Assembly: GCA_031213475.1 (NCBI GenBank)
Contig: JARUPZ010000017.1
Coordinates: 9,561,587 to 9,625,586 of the forward strand
Source of the DNA: Nereocystis luetkeana
Taxonomy: Eukaryota; Sar; Phaeophyceae; Laminariales; Laminariaceae
DNA: 64,000 nt
Reading direction: 5' to 3'
The notes under the pieces were generated by a model that was not told the DNA's origin, ran no database searches, and worked only from the letters and a program-made list of their open reading frames with translations. How positions within the stretch are numbered: position 1 is the first letter of the stretch; the number at the start of each line of letters is the position of its first letter. This document shows positions 31,985 through 43,186 of this stretch, one piece after another. Made by a program: the position numbers and the translations under genes.

Positions 31985-32220
31985 CTCTTCTCCCCCTTCC
32001 CCGCTAAGGTACACGCTTTGCCTCATTATTGCTAGCAGAGTGAGGCACAGTCTGCCCTCGTCGACTGGTGTCGAACTGCGTCTACCCACGCTGTAATATA
32101 CTCTATCGATAGGTGGTGTGTTCGTTTGATAAAACGAAACTCAATACGCACGGAGAATTGAACTTACGCTATAATAGCAGTCTTCGAGGTTAAGCCCCTT
32201 GACCACATGGGTGATGCTTT
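31985..32220 (-). mobile_element. Diverged SINE-1 with tRNA-like head
   Basis: On the minus strand: ACATGTGGTCAAGGGGC style head (actual CCCATGTGGTCAAGGGGCTT, A-box-like) and TAAGTTCAATTCTCC (B-box-like), then a body related to SINE-1 (CGTGGGTAGACGCAGTTCG, GTCGACGAGGGCAG). Same head variant as the copy at 10.17 kb, but uninterrupted. Confidence 0.6.
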
Positions 32221-32915
32221 GAAACCGTCGTATATCGACGATATCCAACACTACTACTGGTATATACTATAGTATGTGCCCGTTACCAAACATGACAGGG
32301 TTACATACTAAAGCAGCACCAGCATGCTACACGTGCGACGTCCGCTCTGTTGGAGACGAATAGCAAGAAATACCGCACCTGGCATTTACTTGTGAACTGC
32401 AGTATCTTACGGGCTGGATCCGCAATCGACTAGAACCTGGCGCACTGCTGTCCTAGGTCGCCGTCTTATCGAATAACACGTACCTGGTAAGATAAAACGC
32501 CCCCTCCAGGGAAGTTTTCCGACCCGATCCTATCTAAACCACCGCAGGAAGGGCGGTGGGCACATCTAAAATTGTGGATTGTGTACAGATTTCGACGGGA
32601 TATCCTCATAGCCGCATACACAAGCTCGGCGCTAGCATCCCCCCTATTGCCGAGAAAACCAGCCTGGGGCTTCGTCCAAGTGTGTGCAGTTGTCTTGCGT
32701 GTTTTACGGTGTGCCTGGGTCGACATTCAACCTGACACTCCATGTGCTCGAAGCTCGGCTCCTGAGACCAGTCAGTGATGTTGTTGTTGATCTCATAATA
32801 GCTCATTGCCGTTACACCCCCTCCCGCGGTGCACACGATCGAAGTATGCATCGCGCCAACCTTGCAGAGATGAGGTTTAAGGAGACCTTCGATCTCTCAT
32901 CACAGCTGAGCTTGT
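32221..32915. other. No gene or element recognised
   Basis: No supported exon; one TACCTGGTA at about 32480. Confidence 0.3.
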
Positions 32916-32916
32916 C

Positions 32917-32965
32917 CCCCCCCCCCCCCCCCCCCCCACACACACACACATATATATATATATTT
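32917..32965 (+). repeat. Poly-C, (CA)n and (TA)n compound tract
   Basis: About 20 C, then CA repeats, then TA repeats, directly before a SINE-1 tail. Confidence 0.9.
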
Positions 32966-33085
32966 ATTTTTTCTTATCCCATTCATTATCTTCGCACATC
33001 TTCTTCTCTCTCTCCTCCCAATTCGTAACTCAGATCCGGGGTCACATAGCAGGCTCTTCTCCCCCCTTCCCGCTACGGTATATAC
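32966..33085 (-). mobile_element. SINE-1, tail part only
   Basis: CATCCCATTCATTATCTTCG to CCCGCTACGGTATA; stops in the middle of the body. Confidence 0.8.
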
Positions 33086-33476
33086 CGAGTGGTGACTGGC
33101 GACAAGGCTTATTTCTGTGAGCAGTCAGCAATCTGTACTACTGCTGTATTGATAATTGCTGTACTCGTAGGGACAGCAGTGGTGGTTGTCCCTCGGTGTG
33201 CCGGTTGAGTAGTGCCGTTACTTTTGGCTGGCACGGTTTTTCACCCCTATACTAAACCCCAGATATATTCCCCAACACAGAGTGGTGCCGGTTTCCGCCA
33301 TAGTGCCGGTTTATCTGGAGGGCACACCGGCACTCTGAGGGGCCATCACTCCTGTATCATACGTGGGAACACAATCAAACGGCACTATTTCGGGGTCGGT
33401 ATGATGATGAATATAGCGAGCGCCACGACCTGTTGTTACGGTGTACAGACTACAGACACAAGAGAACAGTAGGCCG
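33086..33476. other. No gene or element recognised
   Basis: Two similar words GTGCCGGTTT near 33285 and 33303; nothing else. Confidence 0.3.
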
Positions 33477-33907
33477 GTCGCCCCGGTGGTTCAAGTGGTT
33501 AACCCTTTCAGGACCCCAGTCCCGTTTTGGGGACAAACTACTTATAATTAGACTGTTTTGTCCCCACACATGGGAGTGCGGTTCTAAAAGGGTGAACCTC
33601 GAATTCTGCTTGGGTTTGAGTCCTGGGTTCGAGCCCCAGGTGGGTCGGACATTTGACTTTATTCGCAAAAATAAAAATAAAAAGGATTCAATTGTTGAGA
33701 GCGCCTTGCAGCGTGGGTAGGCACAATTCGATGCGAGTCGACGAGGGAAGAAAATGCTGAAATCTTCTCGCGATAAAAATAAAGGCAGGTACCGTAGCGG
33801 GAAGGGGGTAGAAGAGCCTGCTATGTGACCCCGGATCTGAGTTATGAGTTGGAAGGAGAGAGAGAAGACGATGTGCGAAGATAATAAATGGGATGAGCAA
33901 AAAAATA
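33477..33907 (+). mobile_element. SINE-1, full length, interrupted by MITE-B
   Basis: Head GTCGCCCCGGTGGTTCAAGT, B-box GGGTTCGAGCCCC, linker, body and A-rich tail. The MITE-B is inserted at the TTAA directly after the A box, the same TTAA as in the copy at 4.43 kb. Confidence 0.85.
33499..33596. mobile_element. MITE-B inserted in a SINE-1 head
   Basis: TTAACCCTTTCAGGACCCC to GCGGTTCTAAAAGGGTGAA, left TTAA and right TGAA. The loop and right arm (GACTGTTTTGTCCCCACACA, TGGGAGTGCGG) mark a subfamily shared with the copy at 46.0 kb but not with the one at 4.43 kb. Confidence 0.85.
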
Positions 33908-35070
33908 AATTAAAAAAAATGAACATTCCATCCATAAGTGCGACATAGAAGTGATGCACCTGGTGGTACAGAGCAGTTCTCCTGCTGGGCATGACACGTG
34001 TAGTGCCAGGTGGTGCTGTGTTTTATTTTTTACAGAGAGAGGAGTTATCCCTGTACCACGTTCTATTCGTATACAAAATGGCGATGAGTTAATAAATGTG
34101 AGAACAAGTATTAATACTATTAATAACAGCGACGATGTCGTGCTGTGCTACTCCTTGCAATTACAACGAATGCTCGATGTTTATGTATATACTCGTACAC
34201 ATACACAGATGCAGCCGTAAACAACCCCGACGTCTGCACTGCTGCTACTGCTGTATGCTACCAGCTGGGTCAGCCACGGCACTCCAACAGTAGTGCGGTG
34301 GGTCGGCTATGCACCGCTCAGTATTGTTTCACGTATTTGGACAAAATTGGATCATGCACCATCCAGGAAATGGGAAAGGCCTTTTTCTTCTTCTTTTCGT
34401 AACAGAGATACCAGGTATATATGACCGATACAACGATCCGAAAAACATTCAAAAGCGACCATCCCTTCTCCGAGTACGGAACAAAAAACAATAGAAACAG
34501 GCTTTCCATCGGCGTGGATATACATGCATGCTGTACAAACACGAGGTTGAGGACAAATCAGATCGAAAGTCGCGAAATTGAGCGGGCCATGGCAGGGAGG
34601 ACAATTGTCCTCGCCACTACTTGTTTATTGTATACGAACGTTTTTTTAATGTCTCTTGAAGGAGCGACGAATTGGGCATCGCAACCGTCATATACTTGTG
34701 TCTTCAGGACTACATATACTACTACTGCTTCTGTAGTGTACCCCAAAATCCACTTTGGTCGGAAACAACGATTTTTTCAGCTGTTATTCTGACTTTTTTT
34801 TTTGTCTAATTGTCGGTAAAAGCTGGAATGATAGTTTCGAGGTTTCTTGGTTATCTCGGCAAGATCGAGCCGGATTCTCGCAGCATTTGGGCTTGCATGC
34901 ATACTGTTGCATGCTATTGGGCCAGGGTCAGTGCTTCCAAGTTCGAGTCCTGACTTGTTCAGTTGTTTGACGGGATGCGACCTTCGGATCCCTCATCAGT
35001 TTTTTGGCTGGCCCAGCTCGAACTGGCTACAGCAGTACCTGGTAGTACGTATTAAATAGTAGTGTTGGTG
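33908..35070. other. No gene recognised
   Basis: GAGTTAATAAATGTGAGAAC near 34.09 kb is a partial copy of the (AAC)n-tailed repeat, with TATTAATA motifs at about 34108 and 34117. TACCAGGTA at about 34408 and TACCTGGTA at about 35034. Confidence 0.35.
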
Positions 35071-35072
35071 TC

Positions 35073-35181
35073 TATTACGGGGGACCCTAGTTAACAGGAC
35101 CTATGGTGAACATAAAAACCTATATGTTTAACCATTTTTACTAACAATATTTGGTCCTGTTAACTATGGCCCACCGTAATA
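35073..35181. mobile_element. MITE-A copy
   Basis: TATTACGGGGGACCCTAG to TATGGCCCACCGTAATA. Confidence 0.88.
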
Positions 35182-35271
35182 GAGTGCTTTCTGTATCCAC
35201 CACCAACCTTCTTCACTGCCTGACACTATAGGGCTATACACGGCCACGCTCAATCTAAAATGCGCCCCCAG

Positions 35272-35470
35272 CCCTTTTAGTACGGCACTATTACGGGGGG
35301 CCATAGTTAACAGGACCAAATATTGTTAGTAAAAATGGTTAAGCATATAGGTTTTTATGTATACCATAGGTCCTGTTAACTATGGTCCCCCGTAATAACA
35401 CGTACGTCAATTTAACTCTAATTCCAAGTGTTTTTGTCCCCACAATGGTACATGCGGTCCTAAAGGCCCT
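35272..35470. mobile_element. MITE-B split by a MITE-A
   Basis: Left remnant CCCTTTTAGTACGGCA. After the MITE-A come CTCTAATTCCAAGTG, TTTTTGTCCCCACAATGG and GCGGTCCTAAAGG. Parts of the left arm are missing. Confidence 0.55.
35289..35397. mobile_element. MITE-A copy, inverted relative to its neighbour, nested in MITE-B
   Basis: TATTACGGGGGGCCATAG to GTCCCCCGTAATA. The interior is reversed compared with the copy 108 bp upstream. The left flank CCCTTTTAGTACGGCAC and the right flank (35.40-35.47 kb) are two parts of a MITE-B, so this element inserted into a MITE-B. Confidence 0.85.
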
Positions 35471-35763
35471 CAGCCGTACTATTAATGTAGCAGGAATGGG
35501 TGCACCCGCAATTTCCTGAGGTTTCTCACTCGAAAATGCTCTGTGAATCGCTTATCACCCAAATTGACAGGTCCCTTTATTCATCGTCATACGTAGCCCA
35601 TATTAGCCCAAACATGTATTCAATAAAAGGTGTTTCGGTTCGTTAGCCCGATGAGCAATCCCGTGGCCTGTTTTTAATACTCGTAGTAGGTCTGTGTCGA
35701 ACAGAAAAAAACTCAAAACATAGGTATGATATGGCATGCCTTATTGGGTAGTTCCTCGGCGCC

Positions 35764-35854
35764 CTTTCCCTTTTAGGACCGCAGTCCCTTTTTGAGGACA
35801 AACTACTAGAGAGTTTTTGTCCCCAAAATGGGGCTGCAGTTTTAAAAGGGTTAA
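35764..35854. mobile_element. MITE-B copy
   Basis: CCCTTTTAGGACCGCAGTCC to GCTGCAGTTTTAAAAGGGTT with right TTAA; the left TTAA is decayed (TTTCCC). Confidence 0.8.
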
Positions 35855-35967
35855 GGAGCCCCATCAGTCAGAAACATTGCCTCACTAGGCAAAAAAGTGC
35901 TAACCCTATCAGGGTAAGTGAAACGAAAAGTCCTGGACACACACTCCATTTTTTTCATTTTGGGCCG

Positions 35968-36666
35968 GCCGGGGGGGGGGGGGGGGGGGGGTGTACTCGA
36001 TAAGGAGAGATGTACTTGATCTCATGCATGGCCGTGGTCGTATGACCATAGACCCTCGCATACCTACAATGCCGGGACGGAGTATGTCGGGTTTTCACCG
36101 ACCAGGCAGACAGTGCTTGCACCAAGCGCGAAGCGCCGTGAGGTGTCTGGCGAGTCGCATGAAGGGTGAGCTGCATCCTACTAAGAACCGCTTGTAAGGC
36201 GGACTTGCATATGGACGACAGCTTCAATGAGTTGATTTAATTTCCGGTGTAGGCATTTCCAGAGACAGCAATGGGAGTACTATGTAACTGCCTCTTGGGT
36301 GCCTTACCTTGAATACTACGTGGTGCGATCAATTCCCGTGTGCGGAGTCTAAAACCACTTGTGAGGATATGGATGACAGCTTCGATGAATTAATTTAATT
36401 TCCGGTGCAGCCACTTCCAGAGACAGCAATGGGTGCAATATGTAACTGCCTCTTGGGTGCCTTACCATGAACACTATGTGATACGATCAATTCCCTTGTG
36501 CGGAGTAAAGGTTCTTTACCTCGCACAAATGATCTAACTCGACGACCAGCTGTGGGCAACCGCCCAAAAAAAAAAAACGGTACCCTGGTTGTCGAGCTCG
36601 CATAGTGTGCGCCATGTTTTAGAGTGTCGTTGCCAACCGACGCCAACCTAACCTCCATATAATAGG
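35968..36666 (-). mobile_element. LINE-B associated unit with poly-C end and internal duplication
   Basis: Minus sense: starts GGTTAGGTTGGCGTCGGTTG and ends CATGCATGAGATC...GAGTACACCCCC with about 20 C. A 160-bp block (CTTCAATGAGTTGATTTAAT, TTTCCGGTG, GCCTCTTGGGTGCCTTACC on the plus strand) is present twice in tandem (36.19-36.35 and 36.36-36.51 kb), unlike the copies at 37.1 and 42.5 kb. Confidence 0.7.
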
Positions 36667-37072
36667 GGGGGGGGGGGCGTACTCATTTGTTGCTTGCCTT
36701 AGTCATTAGACCATTGACCACGCATCCCTTTCGAGACGGAGCACCGTTCCTACTCCTAATAGAGACACTCCAACAATTGGGCGCTCATAACGTTGTTTCC
36801 ATATATTACATAGAAACGTTTTGCTAATCGTATCCCCTTCCTGTTTGGCCGCCTGTGGCCACCATCTATCTCCTAGGATAGTGATCGTTTTCTCGCTGCT
36901 ATCTAGTGTGTCAAACTCCTCCATGTCACATTCTTATATTTCCCTCATCTCCTCTTCTAACACATCCCGTTCCTCCTTGTATATTTCACATTCTCCTACT
37001 ATGTGAGTTCTACTCTCTATCGCTTTGCCACACGGGCACATCTGTGCATCTATTTCCTCCTCATCATATAAT
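36667..37072 (-). pseudogene. LINE-B ORF C-terminus with CCHC-like motif
   Basis: Minus-strand frame: DAQMCPCGKAIESRTHIVGE, CEIYKEERDVLEEEMREI, TAA, then ECDMEEFDTLDSSEKT, ILGDRWWPQA and WKQRYERPIVG. The Cys/His spacing plus the following acidic helix is typical of LINE ORF C-terminal ends (family knowledge). The related piece at 60.55-60.88 kb reads MDECD where this one has the stop, so the stop is a private lesion. The unit ends on the minus strand in AACAAATGAGTACG and 13 C. Confidence 0.65.
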
Positions 37073-37625
37073 AGGGGGGGTGTACTCGATAGGAGAGATG
37101 TACTCGATCTCATGCATGGCCGTAGTCGTATGACCATTGACCCTCGCATCCCTACAATGCCGGGACGGAGCATGTCGGGTTTTCACCGACCAGGCAGACA
37201 TTGCTTGCACCAAGCGCGAAGCACCGTGAGGTGCCTGGCGAGTCGCATGAAGGGTGAGCTGCATCCTACTAAGAACCGCTTTTGAGGCGGACTTGCATAT
37301 GGACGACAGCTTCAATGAGTTGATTTAATTTCCGGTGTAGGCATTTCCAGAGACAGCAATGGGAGTACTATGTAACAGCCTCTTGGGTGCCTTACCTTGA
37401 ACACTACGTGATACGATCATTCCCAATTGCGCGGAGTAAAAGTTCTTTACCTCGCACAAATGATCTAACTCGACAACCAGCTGTGGTGCGGCCAAAAAAA
37501 ACAAAAAAAACAAACAAACAAAACGGTAACCAGGTTGTCTAGCGCACGTAGTGAGCGGCATGTTTTACAGCGTCGTTGCCAACCGACGCCAACCCAACCT
37601 ATAAAAAATAGGGGGGGGGGGGTAA
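37073..37625 (-). mobile_element. LINE-B associated unit with poly-C end
   Basis: Minus sense from GGTTGGGTTGGCGTCGG to GATCGAGTACATCTCTCC and GAGTACACCCCCCC. On its 5' side it is again preceded by a run of C (37.61 kb), so three units with C tracts follow each other head-to-tail over 1.65 kb. Confidence 0.75.
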
Positions 37626-38525
37626 TTTCACAAAGTACACTATTAATAAATCATTGATAAACAGCGACTTGACACTGATTCCTATACACAACAAGTCACT
37701 TGACCTTAAACTAGGGGTTGCTGGGGACGAACATACTTGTACTTAGCACTATCAAGTCACAGGATCATTGATCAGAGCACTCAGAGTTCAGAGATGAAAG
37801 AAACAGCACTCCGCTCACTTCGGTGGACTGCTGTGTATATAGGCGAACAAACACCGCCTGATCCGTTGCCTGGTGCAACCTGATCCTACAATTTAGCAGC
37901 CTAGGCAACGTAGATGAGGTAGGTGACTCGAGCCCAGTACACCACGAGGCTCTGCTTTGAAAGCCACATATGAATACGTAGGATTTTGTACAACGGGAAG
38001 AAGAAGCCGACGGGGAGGGGGCGAGGGCGGGCGGGGGGGGGTGGGTAGCGACCATGGCACGTCCAATGAAACTCTGTCTATGAGTAGGTTTGGCCGGAGA
38101 ATAGTACCGAGGAGGAGGTGGAGGGAAAGATCCGATGGTGAGTAGGGGAGGGGGTGCTCGAGGCGAGGGGGGGGGGGGGACTGTTGATATGCAACGAAAC
38201 GCCGAAACATGTTCCGCCTCTGACTGCTGCGACAAAAGGAACGGCCGAAGCTTTGCCTATGACATGCCGAAGGGTGGGGGGGGGGGGGAGTGGTCGGAGG
38301 AACGTCTGGGTGGGCTACTCCAAGTTGCTCCTTTTTTATATGTGTTGGTCGTCTTCTTGTGGGCGCCATTCGTTCAATCAGCGTTTGGTTGGGTTGCTGT
38401 GGACCAGTCAGTGTGGTGGGCGGTTCCAAAAGCGACGGCGCGTCTTACTTTCGTCGAAAAGAAAGTCATTTTGCCGGGGGTTTTTTCCGACCACATCTTG
38501 GCGGCGCTGGTTTGTTCAAATTTGG
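37626..38525. other. No gene recognised; G-rich patches
   Basis: Poly-G runs at about 38030-38040, 38167-38178 and 38276-38288. The minus-strand frame 37893-38429 is Pro-rich because of these runs. Confidence 0.3.
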
Positions 38526-38530
38526 ACTTA

Positions 38531-38792
38531 GGGTCGTTCTTGTCGGAGAGTTTTTTCCCCCATAATTTCGACATTTTCTTCGCGCAATTTTTCAATCTTC
38601 CAAATTTTCCTGTTTTTTTTCCCCCCCCCAAATACGTGAAATTTAACGAACATGTTTTTTTTTGCTTTCTGGAGAATTTCACGAATAGTGACAGAACGCC
38701 TACGTATATTGATCCATACCTCCCATTAATTACAAACTTTGGAAATTATTTTGGAAATTATGGAAAAAACGTTCTCCGATAAGAATGAACCC
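38531..38792. mobile_element. MITE-C copy
   Basis: Ends GGGTCGTTCTTGTCGGAGAG and CTCCGATAAGAATGAACCC are inverted repeats. The interior (TTCAATCTTCCAAATTTTCC, GAGAATTTCACGAATAGTG, CAGAACGCCTACGTATATTG) matches the element at 52.1 kb. Confidence 0.75.
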
Positions 38793-38799
38793 AAGTTGG

Positions 38800-39212
38800 A
38801 ACGAAAAAAAACTTTGGTCAGTGCCAGCCTTGGCCAGCCAATTGTTTTGCGCAAAACCCAATAGACAGCAATTAAACCAACGTTAAAAAAAAATAGCGTG
38901 ACTAGCAAATAAGAACAACCCAACTACACACACATACAAAACATGAACACGATCTTAACAACAACGCACGCACGGCTTATATGTAGCGTTTCGACAGCTT
39001 CTTGCTGACTCAACAACTGGCGTCAACAAGGCTTTCGAAGTACATACCTCGTTCGGTTCAAAAACAAGAAACAAAAAATGGGCCGGCCGAGGGGGAGGGA
39101 GGGGGTCCAATTTTGTTTTTCACTTGCTTGCCCTTGATCCCTTTTGTAGCACGCGCCCCCTCCGTAGCTGCACCCGCGTCATTGGGGACAAGCTACAGTA
39201 CTTGAGAGTTGT
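38800..39212. other. No gene or element recognised
   Basis: AT-rich then GC-rich; nothing supported. Confidence 0.3.
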
Positions 39213-39214
39213 AC

Positions 39215-39329
39215 TATTACAGGGGACCATACCGTAGTAAATAGGACCAAATATTGTTGAGTAAAAATATCTAAATACAAAGGTTTTTGTGTGTACCATA
39301 GGTCCTATTTATTATGGTCCCCCATAATA
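39215..39329. mobile_element. MITE-A copy with TACCGTA inside
   Basis: TATTACAGGGGACCATAC to TATGGTCCCCCATAATA. Where other copies read CCATAGTAAATAGG, this one reads CCATACCGTAGTAAATAG, an internal TA-CCG-TA insertion. Confidence 0.85.
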
Positions 39330-39584
39330 TTTCTGATTAGAATCCGATAAATACTATTTGTAAGTACGTTTGGGAATAGAATGCGATAGCTTTCTGCACT
39401 GCAAGAACATTTGCCTAGAAGCAGAGAAATCGAGAAGAAAAAAAAAGGTGCTACTAATACCGCACGAATGGTGACAGCAGGGACTTCCGGCGCAAGCTGT
39501 GATTTGAAGACCATACTGAAAAGTAACTTACGAGGGGCACGCGCTATTGATGTACCATTGGTATTTATATATATATATATATAT

Positions 39585-39925
39585 TTTTTGTCCCCTCATC
39601 CCATTCATTATCTTCGCCCATCTTCTTCTCTCTCTCCTTCCAACTCGTAACTCAGATCCGGGGTCACATAGCAGGCTCTTCTCCCCCCTTCCCGCTACGG
39701 TACGTGCCTTCAATTTTTATCGCGAGAAGATTTCAGCCTTTTCTTCCCTCGTCGACTCGCATCGAATTGTGCCTACCCACGCTGCAAGGCGCTCTCAACA
39801 ATTGAATCCTTTTTATTTTTATTTTTGCGAATAAAGTCAAAGTCCGACCCACCTGGGGCTCGAACCCAGGACTCAAACAAGTAGAATTCGAGGTTAACCA
39901 CTTGAACCACCGGGGCGACCGGCAC
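39585..39925 (-). mobile_element. SINE-1, full length
   Basis: Complete minus-strand copy: T-rich tail, body, AT linker, then reversed B box (GGGGCTCGAACCC) and A box region (GGTTAACCACTTGAACCACC), ending GGGGCGACCGGC. This is the uninterrupted head used as empty-site reference for MITE-B. Confidence 0.9.
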
Positions 39926-39929
39926 TACT

Positions 39930-40835
39930 ATACTTCGGTTCGTTATTGTTGTGTTATGCTAGTGTTGCCCTGAAATACCTTGAAAACACCGGTGATTACC
40001 CGAGTTTACTTTTTTTTTTTTCGTATTTTCGATTGTTCGGAGCCGTATCCTAAATGGGAAACAAGGGGTAAGGGGCTAATCCCGTCCGTTTGGTCAGTCT
40101 TCGTTCCAGGAATTGGAATAAAGCGTGCCCTTCTTATGTACGTCTTACATCTCCGATGAAACAAACACGCGGGGGTGACAACTAGAAGCTGCTCAAGAGG
40201 CGAACCTCACCCAGAGGGTATATACATATATATACGATATATATACCACCAGGTATGGTATTAAATACGTTCCCCTACGGTAGCCACCTCACAAAATTGC
40301 CTGTGGTAGTCACCTCAGTCGAACGCCACATGTATACTGTTGTAACACTAAAAATACCACGCTTTTGCTTTTGCTAATACTACGAATAAGGTTATTAATA
40401 CTGAAACCGGCACTTCGCCAAAACTTAGAGATCCCTGTTCGAGCCGGCTGACGCCGGTTCTACGAGCGCCGATCGAGATCTTTCAAAAAAAAAAGAAGAC
40501 ACGGCGATTTTTTTGTTCCACCAATAACGACATACCAACGCAAAACATCACCCCGGCGAAAGCCACACACGCCGACGACAAAAAAAATGAGGCTAGATCC
40601 CCCAGCGCGAGCTCCTATCGACCGCCGCAAATTCTATGTTTTTTACCCGCCTGGGTCGTTTTATGTGTGGCGTGAAACAACGGTTGATCGCTTCTGTTTT
40701 TCCGTTCGATACAATGGTTGAGCTGTTTGACGGTTGGCCTCGATTTCTTCGTTCCCCCTTCCCTGCTCTCTGCGCTGTGTGTCTCTCTGTGTCCTTCGAT
40801 TTGTTTTCTCCTTTGCTGCTGTAACATGGTTGAGC
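39930..40835. other. No gene recognised
   Basis: A TA-rich run at about 40218-40250 with CACCAGGTATGG. No supported exon. Confidence 0.3.
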
Positions 40836-40838
40836 TTG

Positions 40839-40935
40839 TTAATCCCTTTAGAACCGCTGTCCCGTTTTATGGACAATCTACTTGAAATTTGAGTTGTTTG
40901 TCCCCAAAACGGGACTGCGGTTCTAAAAGGGTGAA
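40839..40935. mobile_element. MITE-B copy
   Basis: TTAATCCCTTTAGAACCGC to GCGGTTCTAAAAGGGTGAA. Confidence 0.85.
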
Positions 40936-41995
40936 GCGTTTCTCTCACCAGGGCCCTCTTGCATTGCCGTCTTTTATAGTAGGCCAGTTTTTTACTAGTC
41001 CGGATGGGGCCTGGTCGCGGTGAGATCAGGGTTTCAAGCGGGAGCGCCATTATATGCTTCGTAAACAGTTCCTCTGTAATTTCAGGCACCCTGCTCCCAC
41101 TTGGCATCCCGACCCCACGGCGATCTGACACCGCCCGAATCTGGTCCCTCCCAAGCTGGCCTACAAAGCAGGAAGCAGGGAGGGGCTCTGGCGCCCTGCT
41201 TGCACCCCGATACCACGGCAACCTGGCCACACCTGGGCCTGAGCCCGCCAAAGCTGACACACAAAGCAGGGGCTCGAGCGAACAAAACGCTCAAATGAAT
41301 GCTCTGCCAGCCCGTCGCAGATATACGGAGGAACAAATGGAAGGGCGGAGAGGGAAAAAGCGGGAACTACTGTGCGGAAGGTGGAGGGGGGGGGGACTGA
41401 GAACAAGCCAAGGTCAATCGCGATTTGCTCAACCATAGCATCAAACGGAAAGCAGGTGTAATTGCTCAACCATTTCTCCCGCCACGTAACATGACTCAGG
41501 CGGGGTAAAGATTGCGGCACTATCTAGGAAATCGCGAGGCTGGATCTTGGTAACGGTCGTCAACTTTGAGTGCGTTGGCAGAGGCGTTGATCTGTCGGTC
41601 TATCGTATAATTGGTGGTCAAACTAAAAAGTTGCCGGTCCTGGTTATACTTTTTTTTTTCTCAAGAGTTTTGGTCGGCGCTCGTAGGACCGCCTTCAGCC
41701 GACTCGAAACGGGCCCCAAGTATTTTTGGCGCGGCGGTGTAGATTCGGATTCCGCCCTCTTCGCCCGGCTCGAAAACTATCTTGAAAGCAATGACTACTG
41801 CTGCTTCCCCCCCTTATGGTATTTTTTTTTAAGTGAACAACGTTATGTGACCGCGCGATAGGAAGATTTTGCTTTGTTCAGAATTACCCAATGAGCTTCC
41901 CTTTCACCGTTTGTGATTCCTAACGCTGACCCTGGCTTCTGAGTAACCTTGAATTTAATCTCAAACCTAACTATCCTGAACCGAACATGCCGTCA
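40936..41995. other. GC-rich stretch without a recognised gene
   Basis: Open frames on both strands at 41.0-41.4 kb reflect GC-rich composition; no domain or splice structure convinced me. Confidence 0.3.
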
Positions 41996-41999
41996 AGTT

Positions 42000-42245
42000 G
42001 CGTTGAGATCGCGCAGGGGTGTTGTGTGCGATCGTTTTTCGGCGCTCGATGTTTCCAGGACGGGGGAAGGGAAGGTTTGCCAAATACCGAATTATACGGT
42101 GTTTTCGGAAGTATCTGGTCGAGCGAGAGAGAGCCTTCCGAAAAATAGAATGTGCGGCTTTTAGGCGCACCCTTAACGTCGTTGAGAGAAACCTATCGAT
42201 ATGCGCTGAATAGCGATCGCGCCCCCACGTGAAGTCAACGCTCTT
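42000..42245. mobile_element. MITE-D copy
   Basis: CGTTGAGATCGCGCAGGGGT, TGTGTGCGATCGTTTTTC and GGCGCTCG at the left; ATGCGCTGAATAGCGATCGC at the right. Interior GGTGTTTTCGGAAGTATC, TGGTCGAG and GAGCCTTCCGAAAA. Confidence 0.7.
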
Positions 42246-42251
42246 ACGGTA

Positions 42252-42352
42252 AATGCACCCTTTTAGGACAGCAGTTCCGTTTTAGGGACAAAACACTTGG
42301 AATTAGAATAGTTTGTCCCCCTAAAACAGGATTGTGGTCCCATAAGGGCAGA
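42252..42352. mobile_element. MITE-B copy, diverged
   Basis: CCCTTTTAGGACAGCAGTTC to GGATTGTGGTCCCATAAGGG; no TTAA retained. Confidence 0.75.
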
Positions 42353-42513
42353 CGCGTCCTTTGTGTTCGTCCCCCCCGACATTGTGTTCTTCCCTTTGAT
42401 GCGTATATAACAGAGAAAAAACAAACAAACTGCGAGGCCGAACGTTTATGGTTCGAGATCTTGGCAGGGGAAAAGAGGATGCATAGAGATGTCGGGGGCG
42501 CGGCGCGGGGAGG

Positions 42514-43075
42514 GGGGGGGGGGGGGGGGGTGTACTCGATAACGAGAGATGTACTCGATTTCATGCGTGCCCGTAGTCGTATGGCCATAGACCCTCGCAC
42601 ACCTGCGATAATGCCGGGACGGAGCATGTCGGGTTTTCACCGACCAGGCAGACATTGCTTGCACCAAGCGCGAAGAGCCGTGAGGTGTCTGGCGAGTCGC
42701 ATGAAGGGTGAGCTGCATCCTACTAAGAACCGCGTTTGAGGCGGACTTGCACATGGACGACAGCTTCAATGAGTTGATTTAGTTTCCGGTGCAGGCATTT
42801 CCTGAGACAGGAATGGGAGCACTATGTAACTGCCTCTTGGGTGCCTTACCTTGAACACTACGTGAAACGACCATTCCCAATTGTGCGGAGTAAAGGTTCT
42901 TTACCTCGCACAAAGTATCTAACTCGACAACCAGCTGTGGGCGGCGGCCAAAAAAAACAAAAAACAAAAAAACGGTACCCTGGTTGTCTAGCTCACGTAG
43001 TGAGCGGCATGTTTTACAGCGTCGTTGCCAAACGACGCCAACCCAACCTATAGAAATAGGGGGAGGACGCGGGGA
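42514..43075 (-). mobile_element. LINE-B associated unit with poly-C end
   Basis: Same 560-bp unit as at 37.1 kb. The minus-strand end is GAGTACACC followed by about 18 C. Its 5' side (GGTTGGGTTGGCGTCGTTTG) is again next to a C-rich tract. Confidence 0.75.
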
Positions 43076-43186
43076 GGGGAGGGTGATTAATTTATCACAA
43101 ACCACCGGCGCAGTGTTATACTGGTACAGAAACAGTACAGTAGTACAGGACACTCACGTACCTTCGAAAAGGACCACTAAACAACC

